Below, in pieces: positions 35,905-47,607 of a stretch of 64,000 bases of DNA. The notes below the pieces were generated by a model. It was not told the origin of the DNA. It did no database searches and worked only from the letters and a program-made list of their open reading frames with translations. A program made the position numbers and the translations under genes. The stretch lies in assembly GCA_032622095.1 (NCBI GenBank), contig CP136066.1, positions 148,829,559 to 148,893,558 of the forward strand, in the 5' to 3' direction. Source of the DNA: Siphonodentalium dalli. Lineage: Eukaryota > Mollusca > Scaphopoda > Gadilida > Siphonodentaliidae. Numbering within the stretch: position 1 is the first letter of the stretch; each line of letters opens with the position of its first letter.

Positions 35905-38900
35905 ACTCAGCAAAACGACCGTTAGCAACTAAAACTGTAAAAAACAGCAGCCTTCGCCTCGGAAAATGCTTTACTCCACCAAACGCAAGGTCGATTTTTC
36001 TCATTACATTCTTTCTATTACAATTATCAGGCGATATCCATATAAACCCGGGCCCTCTGTCACAGACTAACGCTGAGAATTCGATCTCGATTTTTCACTA
36101 TAACGTAAGGAGTATCCGAAATAAACTTGAAAAAATTGCAGATCTTATAAACGAATTTAACATTCTATGTTTCACCGAAACACATCTTGACCCATCTTAC
36201 CCCTCTAGCCAACTAGAAATCGATGGTTATTGTTCCCCCATTCGCAAAGACCGTGATTCAAAGGGTGGCGGAATATGCGTAATGTTCGCCGACCACTTAA
36301 TATTTAATCGTAAACCTGAATTGGAATTCGATTCTTCTTGTCTCTGGTTCGAAATCCACTCAAAGAAAACTCGCATTGTTCTTGGATTATCGTACAGATC
36401 TGATCAATTCTGTACCCAAAATTATTGGGGACTCCTGGAATCCTCAATTTCTGACGCTCTTGATATTTCCGAATATGTAGTCATCACAGGGGATTTTAAC
36501 TCGAATTTCATGGATAATTCATCGAAGCTAAAACAGATAACGGATGGTTTCAGTATGAAAAATGCTATTAAAGTCCCAACTAGAGTGACCAGCACCTCAA
36601 GTACATTGCTTGACCCAATTTTGACCTCAAGCTCACTCCGTTTAATAGACTCCGATGTCCTAAATCTCGGAGTTTCGGACCACCTAGGTGTATATGCCAC
36701 AATATCATTTCAAAATACTACCGCAGCGTCATTTCCTAGACAAGTATGGAACTACAGAAAAGGTAATTTTTCTCGTGCAAACAATCTACTTGCCCATGTC
36801 GACTGGGATGACCTCATAAAAAGTGCACCTGATGTGAACACAGCTGCCAATAACTTTCAACTAGAATTCCTGTCCATAATGGCGAAAACAATTCCACAAT
36901 CATGCATTACAGTAAGAACATCCGACAAAATTTGGTTCAATTCGGACATCCGGTTTGAGATACGAAAACGCGACAGAGTAAGGAAAAAGGCCATTAAGGC
37001 AAATAACCCTGAAGTCTGGAGAAAATATAAAAACATAAGGAACAAAGTCAATAACATGAAGAAGCACGCGAAAATCAAATTTGAAGAAAATATCGAAGAA
37101 CGAATAAGAGAAGCATCTAACCCACGAGACTTTTGGAGAATAATACATTACCTACTAAACAAGAAACGAGCAAAAAACATCCCCCCACTATACAGTACTT
37201 CCGGCACTATAACTGCCAACAATAAGACATATGCAATTGACGATGTCGACAAAGCAAAAATTCTAAACGAAAGCTTTATTGCAAATTCTACCATTAATGA
37301 TGCCAATCATAACTTGCCTCATTTTCCGAAGCGCACCGCAAACACCATGCCAGATTTGGTTTTCACAGAATTAGAGGTTGAATCAGCCATCAAATCTTTT
37401 AAACTTAACAAAGCCCATGGCCAGGATGGAATTAGTGTTAGAATGCTCAGGGAAACAGCAAAATCAATAGCTCAACCACTCGTCCTTCTATTCAGGAAAT
37501 CTATCAACTCTGAGAAATTCCCAGAGTCCTGGAAAGCAGCAAACGTGATCCCGATTTTCAAAAAAGATGATCCAGCGGAAGCCAAAAATTACCGACCAAT
37601 TTCCCTTCTACCATGTGTGGCTAAAGTTTTTGAGAAAGTGGTTTTGAAACAGATTAGTAAATTTTTCATTAAAAATGAACTTTTATACTTCCATCAGTCA
37701 GGATTTCTCACAGGTCATAGTACAATATACCAACTATTAGACCTATATCACAACCTGTGCCAATCCCTTGACAAAGGACTACTTACATGTTCTATATTCT
37801 GTGATATTTCCAAAGCCTTTGAGAGGGTTTGGCACAGGGGATTGATACACAAATTAAATGCTTATGGATTAGAAGGAAATATTTTAAATTGGATAGAAAA
37901 CTACCTAGAAAATCGGACGCAGAGGGTCCTAATCAATGACCCATTTTCAAAATACGAGGTCATCCCAGCTGGAGTTCCACAAGGGTCGATCCTGGGGCCG
38001 TTTTTGTTCTTAGTCTATATAAATGATTTAGCCGACGGTATTGAATCAATAACGAGAATGTATGCCGACGATACTTGCCTCACGAACAGTCACTTTGATC
38101 TTAATATACTTCAACATACTATGAACAGCGATTTAAACAAAATTACAGCGTGGTCCCAAAACTGGTTGGTCAGTTTCAACCCAACTAAAACAGTTGGCAT
38201 GTCCTTTTCATTAGTTGCGCCCTCAACAGTGAAACCAAACCTCAATTTCGTAGGAAATTCAATCAACTTCGTGGACAAGCATATACACTTAGGTCTGGAA
38301 CTCCAATCAAATCTCAAATGGAACGCACACATTGAAGGGTCTGTCAAAAGAATTGCCTCACGTCTGTCTCAACTCCGGCGAATTAAATATCAACTCAACC
38401 GGAAAACCATTGAAATTATTTACAAAACATATATTTTACCCTTATTTGATTATTCAGACGCCGTCTGGGACAATGCCTCAAATTATATGTTAGAGAAGCT
38501 TGACTGGCTTCATGTCGACGCTGGACGGATAGTCAGTGGTATTACCCGTTCTGCTTCGGACAACACGGTATTACAGGAGGTCGGATGGCCATCACTCAAT
38601 AAACGACGTCAACTACATAAACTGCAGGCACTCTATAAAATAATCAATAATCTAGCCCCCTCTTATCTAGCCAATACACTTCCCCCCAGATCACACGAGG
38701 TTGCAGATTATAATTGGAGACGCCCCGGTAAATTTTACTCATACCATTGCAATACTTAACACTTCAAACAGTCCTTTTTTCCAGCGATGGTGTTAGAATG
38801 GAATAAGCTTCCCAAAGTAATCACCGAAGCTGATCAATCTTCTACCTTTAAAACCAACTTGTATCATATAGATCCCACAATCAGCCCCCCTCTACATTTC

Positions 38901-39233
38901 TATGCTGGACGCAGGAAATACAACATTTTTCATTGTCGCATACGTAATTTTTGCAGTGAACTCCGATGTGATATGTTCAATAATTATATCGCTGACAGCC
39001 CCGCATGCTCATGTGGAAATAGATCTGAAGACGCATATCACTATTTCTTCATGTGCCCATTGTACCAACGTGAGCGCTCAGTTCTCTTTGAGAAACTAGA
39101 CCGCGTAAATCTCAAAGTAAGCCATATTTCAGAACTCATGTGTGGATTACCTTATCTCTCGTCCCAACAAAATATGAAACTATTTTCCATCACACAGCAA
39201 TATATTGCAGCGACTAAGCGTTTTGACCCCTAA
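35905..39233 (+). pseudogene. LINE C ORF2: endonuclease + reverse transcriptase, one stop
   Basis: The frame enters the element from host sequence at 35905. The codons upstream (35868-35904) belong to antisense LINE D, so there is no start inside the element before the endonuclease. The order is a hydrophobic stretch then SGDIHINPGP (2A-like), followed by endonuclease (FTETHLDPS, ITGDFNSN, VSDH). Reverse transcriptase follows (CDISKAFERVWH, GVPQGSILGP, YADDTC), then the thumb region and a CSC ... EDAYHYFFMC tail ending near 39233. The only break is one in-frame TAA at 38757-38759. The frame resumes unchanged and runs 160 codons more. The motifs are intact, so this is the best preserved ORF2 of the four. 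It is 5' truncated and cannot be expressed as a normal LINE. Confidence 0.9.
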
Positions 39234-39636
39234 TGATTATATTTATCTTATTTGCGAATCTATACTTGCTTCCGGAATTTCAACTTTTACCTCACAAGTG
39301 GACAAACCTCCCATTCAAACATCTCATTCTGATTTATCATCTGTATTGCCTTCCAGCGCACAACAATAACAAAATAGAGAACGAATCAAGTGTACCATTA
39401 TATTTTACAACCAACACAAAAGTGCTTAGAATAGATAATATATTGGCACTTGTCAATCATTCCAACATTAATAAAATAGTGACATTCTTCAAATACAAAT
39501 TTTCTCACAGATAAGAAGCAATCTCATGTTGGATCATCTCTGGAAGGCGCTACACATTATATCTCCCATAACTTCTCACCATGTAAATAAGTTTGTACCG
39601 TCATCTTGATCACATGTGTGTTAAAATATTGTATTA

Positions 39637-39680
39637 GGAGAGGGGCTTCATAAGTTGCAAAAACTTGTGCCCCAATCCCT
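39637..39680 (+). promoter_or_regulatory. 3' UTR two-part stem of LINE C
   Basis: GGAGAGGGGC pairs with GCCCCAATCC (GA/AA internal pair) around AAGTT-gcaaa-AACTT. GGAGC/GCTCC of LINE A has become GGGGC/GCCCC here, a compensated change. Confidence 0.7.
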
Positions 39681-39718
39681 TTTGTATATTTTGCATATAA
39701 AATATGTTTCAAGTCAAA

Positions 39719-39727
39719 ATCTGATTC
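39719..39727. repeat. Target-site duplication of LINE C (right)
   Basis: ATCTGATTC, identical to 35896-35904. Confidence 0.9.
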
Positions 39728-42593
39728 TACAATGAAGAATGTTCAGTGTACGTTTACCTATATTATAGTACCTTGGCGGTCTTGGCATTTTCACATCAAT
39801 AGCATTTTTAAAAGGGTCGGTTTTTAAACACCTCTGCTCGGGTTTTAATTGATTCCACTCGTTAACACAGGACGGGGAAAATGTTGCGCGGAAACTGGGT
39901 GCCGCTCGAAAGGGAATAAAGTTGGTACCGTTCCTCAAGTTATAATCTGTTGAATCTTCTACTTTCTATGGTAAGGCTTTTATTAAATAGTTTGGGGCGT
40001 TTCCGGTTGCGATTTTATGAAACAGTTTTTTGACGTGTCGGCGTTCAGATATTGTTTGCCAACCCACTTCTGAGAGTAGGCGAACGTTGGGTACGGACGT
40101 TGTACAACCGGAAACTATTCGTGCGGCATCACACTGTAAGTTTTCCAATTTTGTGAGATGAATATCGGCGGCACACGCCCAGACGGGGCTTGCATATTCT
40201 AGGATCGGTCTAATAAACGAGAACTACATAATTTCTTGAGTGTGGCGATTTAATATGTTCTTTAATTTCCGGAACTGTGATAAACGGGATGATGCTTCTT
40301 GTATATTGATAGTATGTGTATATCCCATTTGAAATTAACTTGTAATTCGACGCCTAAATGTTGGTGTGCTTGGGCAAAGCTCACCGGTGTCCCAGCAAAA
40401 TCAAGACAAGGGTGTTGGTTGTTTGCTCGGCTGAATAGAAGGGCGTTTGTTTTATCCGGATTGAAATTCACTAGCCACCTAGCAGCCCAGTCATGAAGGG
40501 AGATTTGTTTCAATATCTTCAGTAATAAGTGCGGTTTGCATTATACACGTGTCATCGGCGAACAGGCGCGTGACCAAAGTAATGGTATCGGCTATGTCAT
40601 TGATGTATATCAAAAATAGAGTAGGGCCGATAACCTACCCTTGAGGGACACCAGCACCAATTGTTTTGTATGACGACAAGTCACTGTTAACCCTAACTCT
40701 CTGCATACGGATATGGAGATAACTACCGAACCACTTTAATAAGCTGCCAGAAATGCCATAGCGTTCAAGTTTCAGGAGTAGGCCGCGATGCCAAACTTTG
40801 TCAAACGCCTTTGAGACATCACAAAAAACGCCACAGGTTGTCAGACCATCATTCGCCGCTTGCGATAATTTTTTATATATTTCTAATAGCTGTAATTCGG
40901 TACTATGTCCAGATAAGAAGCCAGATTGGTATTCATACAAGAGACTGTTGCCGTGCAAATGACTAAAGACCTTTTTAAATATGATTTTTTTCGAAAACTT
41001 TGGCTGTACAACATAACAAGGAAATGGGTCTATAGTTATTTGCATCCCGTCTATCCCCTTTTTGTAAATTGGAATAACATCGGCTTTTTTCCATTCAGAC
41101 GGGAAGATACATGAGTTAAGTGACTGGTTAAAAATTATCTTTAGTGGTTTACACACGGTAAATTTGGTTTCACGCAACATCCGGTTACTTATTTCATCAT
41201 GGCCAGTAGCTTTTCCAGATGGCAAGGCTTTCAGTATGGTTTGGATTTCAGACTCACTGGTAGTTAATGAGCTCAGTGTTTTCTTAGTTCTGAATCCGAA
41301 AGTAGGCAATTCGCCTGGTAAATTCGATATAAGACTATTTTTCATGAATGTTTCGTTAATAAATTCTGCTTTCTTGATGTCATCTTCGATGACATCCCCC
41401 GAGTCTAACAGGTCTGGTATGCTGGTATCCCAGTTGAAATTGTTTAAAAATTGTTTGGTGATTTTCCAGAAATTTTTTGAGTTTTTTCCAATGTCAGGGA
41501 ACAGTCAATCTTTTTCATATTATTTGCTTTATTTCGGGCGCGCTTATAAATGTCCCAATGGTGGGGAGTATTTTTGTTTATGGCAATTTTTCTTAGGCGA
41601 TCACGCTTTCTTATCTGAGTTCGCAATTTGGAGTCAAACCATGGTTTGTCATCTGTCCTAATTGTCGCCATGTGATTAGGTATGCATGATTTAGCTATGG
41701 AAAGTAAACTGTTAGTGAACTTCTCAACCATGTTGTTTACACAAGGTATGTCGTCATCACCACGGAGGTGACTAGGCCAATCAGTGTTACTGATAATATA
41801 ATTCATTTTCACAAAGTTCGCTTTGTTATAATTCCAGACACGTCTTTTGGTAGGTATGGAGACCATACGATCACAGACAATTTCGATACACGCGATGGTC
41901 TGACACACCGGGCTCAAGTGTTGAGGGATTAAGCGCCGATACGGTATCAGACATGATAATCTGATCAATCAGCGTGCGCGTTGTATCGTCTATGCGCGTC
42001 GGTTCGTCGATGACATTTTTTAGTGTCAGCTCGTCCATGATATCCTGCAGTGAACCGGTCGGCTTAAGGAGGTCACAATTCAAGTCACCGACTACGACAA
42101 TAGAGGGGTTTAGCGATAATGCTAGGTGTAGTGAAGACAACAGATATGCCCAGTAGTTAGCTAGGCATTCGCGGTCGGATCTATACGTTACACATAATAG
42201 GAAGTTGTCTCGGGCATTTACTTCGAACCATAGCACATCATCATCAAAATGAAGCTCAGGAAGGGGCCGATAGGAAACCTTGTTTGAAAAATACACCGCG
42301 ACACCACCCTTTTTCTCTGTTTTGTCGTGCCGGATGGGCAATGAAAAGTTTGGAATTGAAATTTTTTCATTTGGGAAATATTCCTGGAGGTGTGTCTCAG
42401 TGAAACATAATACATCATATTCTTCAATAATGTGCATGATGCTATCAAGCTTGTGTCGTATACTCCGAATATTGTAGTGAAAAATATATATTATTTGTAA
42501 GTCTTTTGGTCCTGGGTTTAAATGGACGTTGCCTGATATCAGTAACAATAGAGATAACGTGAGGGCGGATACCATGACATGTCTCAAGTCATA
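39728..42593 (-). pseudogene. LINE D ORF2, main segment, heavily broken
   Basis: Read from 42593 downward. The leader VSALTLSLLLLISGN joins VHLNPGP (2A-like). Endonuclease follows (FTETHL, VVGDLN, VSDH, to about 41900), then a frame change into VWNYNKANF and RKRDRLRKIAINKN (41850-41500). Another frame change precedes the reverse transcriptase (GVFCDVSKAFDKVWH at about 40800, GVPQG then a stop at 40635, FADDTC at about 40560 in another frame). The thumb pieces (40513-39966) end with RTLNILHCRIR at the LINE C insertion. At least five breaks are seen, so it is older than LINE C. Its 5' side is cut at 42594 by the terminus of the 3-kb repeat. The final part of ORF2 lies at 35.6-35.9 kb. Confidence 0.9.
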
Positions 42594-42916
42594 CGGCCGA
42601 ATTCTGGTCTCTGGTCTAGACCAGGGTTTCTTGTAAACTATAGTCTAGACCAGGCCGAAACCACGGTGATCGCCATGTGTTACCCAGCTTCGATGCGAGT
42701 AAGCTGGGATTATTGGTCAGCACTGGTCCGTATTCTCGTCTTTTTGAAACTCAGGTTTACGTAAACCATGGTTTGCCTTCTTATTGTCATTCAAGCCTGT
42801 GTCGGTCTGTTAATAATTCGAACCATGTGGTAACGTACAAGTTCTGGTAACAGAAACATATGTATTTTTTGGAAGCATTTATCTTTATATTAACCAAATA
42901 GGAATTGTGTTTTATT

Positions 42917-43321
42917 ACACGCTTGTTCCTAGAAGTACAGTGTTATTGCCGTTCCATATTCACAAATCCGTATGCAACGTACGTTCCATACGCATCTCGT
43001 TGACGTAAAATGACGTACATGACGTTCGCCTCAACCACGAAACTGGAACTATTTAAATAAGAGAATCACCACACATGACAAACACGCACTGTATGAGCCT
43101 AAATAAACCTTCTAATCCTGTATTTTTAATGCACGGATTCTAGGACGCGAAGCGTGTAATAAACACAGAACGACACGATGTGTAAATGGGTTTGTCGATA
43201 CGGCACTCGTGCTGTCGCGGAAGGATAGAACTCGAGGCGCAAGCGCCTCTCGTTCTATACTTACGCGACAGCACTCGTGCCGTATCGACAAACCCATTTA
43301 CACATCGTGTCGTTATGTGTA
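42917..43321. mobile_element. 405-bp fold-back insertion with TTTATT duplication
   Basis: Absent from the other arm of the large inverted repeat, which reads straight through. It is flanked by TTTATT at 42911-42916 and 43322-43327. Inside, 43163-43240 and 43244-43320 are nearly perfect reverse complements (ACGACACGATGTGTAAATGG ... CGCTCTCGTT-type centre) with a loop of a few bases. A second inverted pair (ACACGCTTGTTCCTAG at the left edge, CTAGGACGCGAAGCGTGT at 43139-43156) suggests one element nested in or fused to another. Confidence 0.8.
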
Positions 43322-43859
43322 TTTATTGATATGCCGTGTAGAAGAAAGATTATAATTATATATGAACTGGACAAAATGTAATATAATCGATAAGTATGTG
43401 TGTTATAGGTAATAGTCTACAACTGAGACCTAGTACCCCCCCTGGTCTGAGATTTTTGTATAAACCGAGACTTGAACCTGAGACGAGAATACCTTTTTCT
43501 GTTTTCGCAGTAACGATACAGATTGGTAATTTGATTGTAAATCATGAGTGCGTTTATCTGGCTTTACAGTGGAGTTTTATTTATAACAACCTTGTCGTAT
43601 TTGAAAGCATATTACCGTTAGATGGATTAAGTCAGATTTTCGTGCTATTATTAGTCGAGTATTTCAAAAACTCGACTTATGGTTTGACGAGGGACGGTTG
43701 GTGGGCGGGTGGGCGGCGGGTGGACCTAAAGAATATAACTTTGACATTTGTGAACGGATTAAAAAAAAATTTGGTATGTGAGTTGCTCCCAATGACTATT
43801 TACTGCCTGTAGAAAATGGGTCACGTCCGAACTTTTTGACAAGAGTTATCCAACTTTGA

Positions 43860-44460
43860 TGACTTTTTTTTTAGTTTTTCATCGTTAGCGCGATAACTCA
43901 CGCAAATATTATCCAATTTCAACAATATTCGTTATATGAGACTCTTGGAACAATATCTCGGACGAGTTCGAAAACCACGTTTGTCCGAATTTTTTTTCCG
44001 GAGTTATGGGTCTTAGTTTGTCGATTTTTAGCAATTTTATCACAGTTAGCGCGATAACTCGATGAAATATTAACCGATTTCAACAATATTTGGTATATGA
44101 GTCTCCTGCAACAATATCTCGGACGAGTTCGAAACCAGGTTTGTCCGAAAAAAAATTCGCAGAGTTATGGGTCTTAGTTTGTCTATTTTAGCAATGTTAT
44201 CACCGTTAGCGCGATAACTCAATGAAATATTAACCGATTAAACAATATTTGGTATATAAGTCTCCTGCAACAATATCTCGGACGAGTTCGAAAACCTGGT
44301 TTGTCCGAAAAAAAAATCCGGAGTTATGGGTCTTAGTTTGTCTATTTTAATAACAATTTTATCACCGTTAGTGCGATAACTCAATGAAATATTAATGGAT
44401 TCAATTGATATTTGGTATATAGGTCTATTGCAATAATATACCATCGTCCGACCTTTTTTC
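43860..44460. repeat. 162-bp tandem repeat, four units (left copy)
   Basis: GCGATAACTC recurs at about 43902, 44061, 44210 and 44371. Each unit contains TTTGGTATATRAGTCTCCTGC, AATATCTCGGACGAGTTCGA and GAGTTATGGGTCTTAGTTTG. The right copy of the inverted repeat has six such units. Units are alternating-mismatch homologues, not identical. Confidence 0.9.
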
Positions 44461-45388
44461 CCGGAGTTGTGCACCTTATTGTCAGAAGTTTGGTTCGACT
44501 GCCAAAAAACTCGACAAAAGCATCTTAGATGCGTACGCCTTGTTTATAATATGTTATCGATGGGTTTGGTTGACACGGATAAATAGGGAATGATAGTAGT
44601 TTTGCAATCGGAACGTAATCCGCATTGGATGCGGGTGTCTTTCGTTCCGTGTTTCTGAAATGAATTGAGGTCGGAGCTAGTTTTGATAGTACTAATTCAT
44701 CATTTGAGAATAAATTATTGCTGGACTGGATATACAATATAACAGCTAAAACTCTCAAAATTAAATTAAGGCAGAACGATAAATTGTGGTTCAAAATAAG
44801 GACATGTCCGATTAAATTGAATTAAATTAAATTAAATGCATGGGACCCCTGCTCTTGATTAATGAGTTATTTGGTCCTGTTTCTTAAGCCTTGACATTTC
44901 AAATTGGTTTATTAGTCATAATTCATCTTTAAACATGGATTTGGAAAAAAATTACATGGCAATGGAAATATCTGTTATCGGGAGTGTGATACAACGCACC
45001 AATTTTGTTTCCGATACCACCCCCCCCCCCCCCCCCCCGTTGTGACCATTACATTTTCTGGAAGGAAAATTATTTTCAGTAACTTCAATCACGGCGAGAT
45101 AGTTATTTAGAATCTTTCAAAATGTTCAACTTATTGCAAATTCCCAAGTCCGCGAAATTATATTGCACATGCCACCCCCTCACCCCAATGAATTATTGAA
45201 AATTTCCAACAAGTACCTCACTATTTCCAGTTGTTGGAAATTCCCACCTGATATCCCCTATAATAATGGTTCGAAATGTTTTCAAGAGATGAATGTAATT
45301 TATGTGTAATATTTTGACGCAAAGTTGAACAATATATGGTTGGTTCTTGATCTGAACAAACAATGTTTTACACTATACATTGATTGTA

Positions 45389-45681
45389 AAGGACGCCGGT
45401 GGCCCCGTCGGTAGAATGCTCGGGGCATTATGCCGCCATTTGCCATCTAGCGCTGGCGAAGCTGGTTCGAATGCCGACAAGCGCGGATTCGCGATCCACT
45501 CTAAGTGAGGATAATATGATTCGTGTATCTGGGCAAGTTTGGTGGTCCCTTTCCGGGGTCGGTATTTCTACACACAGCGGAGTGTTTCTCGGTGAATTTA
45601 CTCTCGGCGTAGACTTTCCTCCACCCGTAAAACTGACAACGTCGTGACATCCGCACAGGGGTGGAAATCCGCACCACCCAT
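45389..45681 (+). mobile_element. tRNA-derived SINE (left copy)
   Basis: GGTGGCCCCGTCGGTAGA (A-box-like) at about 45397 and GGTTCGAATGCC (B-box-like) at about 45463 are spaced like a tRNA-derived pol III promoter. About 200 bp of unrelated body follows (GGGTCGGTATTTCTACACAC, TTTCCTCCACCCGT) and ends GCACCACCCAT, exactly where homology to the other arm stops. Open frames across it on either strand are incidental. Confidence 0.65.
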
Positions 45682-45897
45682 CTGGCCATTCACCGGAAAT
45701 TAGCGATCGGGAATCCTGCGTCTTCTGCGCCTGTATCTTAAAGTCCAAAATACCCCATCCAAATGAATTTAATGACCGTTCGATTGTATATTTTCATTAT
45801 CGAATAAGCACATCAGTTTCGAATGGGTTTATGGTCATTCGTTGGCGTGAACGCGCAGTGCTGGTTGTTTAGTGAATACCTAGGAAAGTTTACTTAA
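45682..45897. other. Unique sequence between SINE and MITE
   Basis: Nothing recognised. It begins right at the inner end of the 3-kb repeat. Confidence 0.4.
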
Positions 45898-46544
45898 GGT
45901 GACACTCCACAGTTTCGAATGATCAGTAGGGGTGATTTTATAGATATAAAGTGCTAGTGGTTTCTGGGACCATTCATGTGGTATGTATATTGAGACAAGG
46001 TGGGATATGAATTTGTGTAATTTTAGAAGGTGTTCTAGACTGATGAAAAAATTAAGTGCAAGTGACCTTGACCCCACCCATAGACAGCAGTAGCGTTTTC
46101 TGCGAAACAGTGGCTCTAGATACTGGGTCAATTTTTTAGCACCCAAAATTTGTCATCTGCATTAAAAATTGATTTTCTGGAAAATTTAAAGGCGAAAGTT
46201 TGAAATTTTTTCACATTGATGTTGGAAGCCAGAGGCCGTTAAACCAACATTGGTGACCATGCTTGAAAAAATCTGGTATTCGTGCCTCTTGGGTATGAAA
46301 ATGCAATATTTTGGTCATTTTTTGAATAAAAATCACATTTTCGATCAAAAGATCAAGGACCATAACTCTTGATAGCCCATATATTATGGAAATTATGTAT
46401 CAAATTCTGAATGCCTATTCTGTACTAATTTCAGGCATATATATATTGTCTATATGGTTTGGGATCATACTCCAGATAAATTTCAATGAATCTATGGGCC
46501 CCCTATTTCTGGGCCCATACCTGTTGAAACTGTGGAGTGTCACC
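45898..46544. mobile_element. 647-bp MITE, PIF/Harbinger-like
   Basis: Terminal inverted repeats GGTGACACTCCACAGTTTC ... GAAACTGTGGAGTGTCACC, flanked by TAA on both sides (45895-45897 and 46545-46547). A 3-bp TAA/TWA target is characteristic of PIF/Harbinger transposases. No transposase is encoded. An 88-codon minus-strand frame over the left end is incidental. Confidence 0.8.
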
Positions 46545-46547
46545 TAA

Positions 46548-47235
46548 TTAATCATATATAGTAGGCAGATATACTTGGTGGTTTGAATGTCAGGATTCTG
46601 CTCGCGTTACGTCATGGTCCGGTTCCAGAACAAAATATCTCTCATAAATTTGTCTTCAATTGTTCACTGTTAGTCATTCATGATGTGGTAGAAATAAAGA
46701 GGGGTCGATATGCACCAATCTCTTACAAACAATATACCAGACTCAGATACCGTCCTCAGATTAATTACTGGACTAAGATATTATGACATGTGTTAGGCGC
46801 TGTGTGTATAAGGACAGACCAGACGAAAACAATGTGTGTTAATCACTTGTACTGACTTAATTACCTAAAAAAAATGGCGATGTGAATTTATATCAAATTA
46901 TTAACAACCAGGTATTTGTTTTTAATTTCGTCTCACAAGTTAAAATAGTATGTATAAAACTCAAATTAACAATGTCATTATAATTCATAGGTAGACTGGA
47001 TATATATATGCTGTTATTTGATGCATGCGACAGTTGTATATAAGAATGAATTGAAGGCATGGCTTAGAAAAACATAATTATATTGTAACTAAGCCTTTCA
47101 CAGCTACTGCTGATATTCAGGTTACATAATCATATCATAATGTGTAATATCATAATGTATAATGAACAGTAACGTCACTTCCGAATTTGGTTTGATTGTG
47201 ACGTCACTTCCCTGGATATTATTCCAGTGATGGTT
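46548..47235. other. Noncoding, probably 3' flank or UTR of the Penelope-like element
   Basis: AT-rich without a supported gene. The Penelope-like reading frame stops at 47236 (minus strand), so part of this interval is likely its 3' untranslated region. No element end was identified. Confidence 0.4.
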
Positions 47236-47478
47236 TTAAGATTTTTCTGTATTTAGTTTCGGACGAAGTTTTTTTATAAGCATTGTTTCCGTCCGAATTC
47301 TTTTCAATGTGTCCATTGATAGCATTTTGTACAAGGGAAACACTGTGAATAAGCAACCGCCACAAATTTCAACATGCTCGCTGAGATCAATTTGTCTCAA
47401 CTCTGGTTTGATTTGTTGGCGGTGTATTCTCATGCGCTCACACACAGTGTTGCCTGTCTGTCCCACATAAAACTCATG
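47236..47478 (-). pseudogene. Penelope-like element, GIY-YIG endonuclease segment
   Basis: The minus strand encodes EFYVGQTGNTVCERMRIHRQQ, then LSEHVEICG and IKKLRPKLN, followed by a stop at 47236. YVGQT with the downstream R-x-R-x-x-x-H-R-Q-Q pattern is the GIY-YIG endonuclease of Penelope-like retroelements, which nicks DNA for priming. The upstream part of the same frame lies at 62407-62705, on the other side of the 14.9-kb insertion. When the 3-bp duplication is counted once, the frames meet in phase (CSGCH then EFYVG). Confidence 0.8.
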
Positions 47479-47607
47479 CGGCTGAATTCTGGTCTCAGGT
47501 CTAGACCACCCTAATAATCACGGTGTTCCATGTCAGGACTTGGTCTCGCGAAACCACCTGGGGCCTATACAATAGAATTACAATTGCCGTGTTTCTCCAC
47601 GTGGACA

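Larger units (their letters stand above)
35905..39718 (+). mobile_element. LINE C, ORF2-only copy inserted in LINE D
   Basis: A 3.8-kb insertion bounded by the direct repeat ATCTGATTC. It starts inside the N-terminal leader of ORF2, so ORF1 and the 5' region are missing, which is 5' truncation as is typical of LINEs. It ends at a CATATAAAATATGTTTCAAG-type 3' end after the conserved stem. Because it interrupts LINE D, it is the younger of the two. Confidence 0.9.
42594..45681 (+). mobile_element. 3-kb inverted-repeat unit, left copy
   Basis: Begins CGGCCGAATTCTGGTC and is the reverse complement of 59383-62406, except for one extra fold-back insertion (42917-43321) and fewer 162-bp tandem units. 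It contains subterminal GGTCTAGACC palindromes, the tandem array, a near-identical 89-codon open frame on the minus strand (44525-44794), a C19 run and a tRNA-SINE at its inner end. It looks like a truncated copy of the right end of the 14.9-kb element. Its outer edge interrupts LINE D. Confidence 0.8.

Noticed and set aside
44525-44794. 89-codon frame almost identical in both repeat arms (also 60309-60578)
   Set aside because: The arms are near-identical throughout, so conservation of the frame is not evidence of coding. No domain seen.
45399-45748. Open frames of 82-129 codons over the GC-richer SINE (both arms, both strands)
   Set aside because: They arise from the SINE's base composition. 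The pol III boxes explain the sequence.
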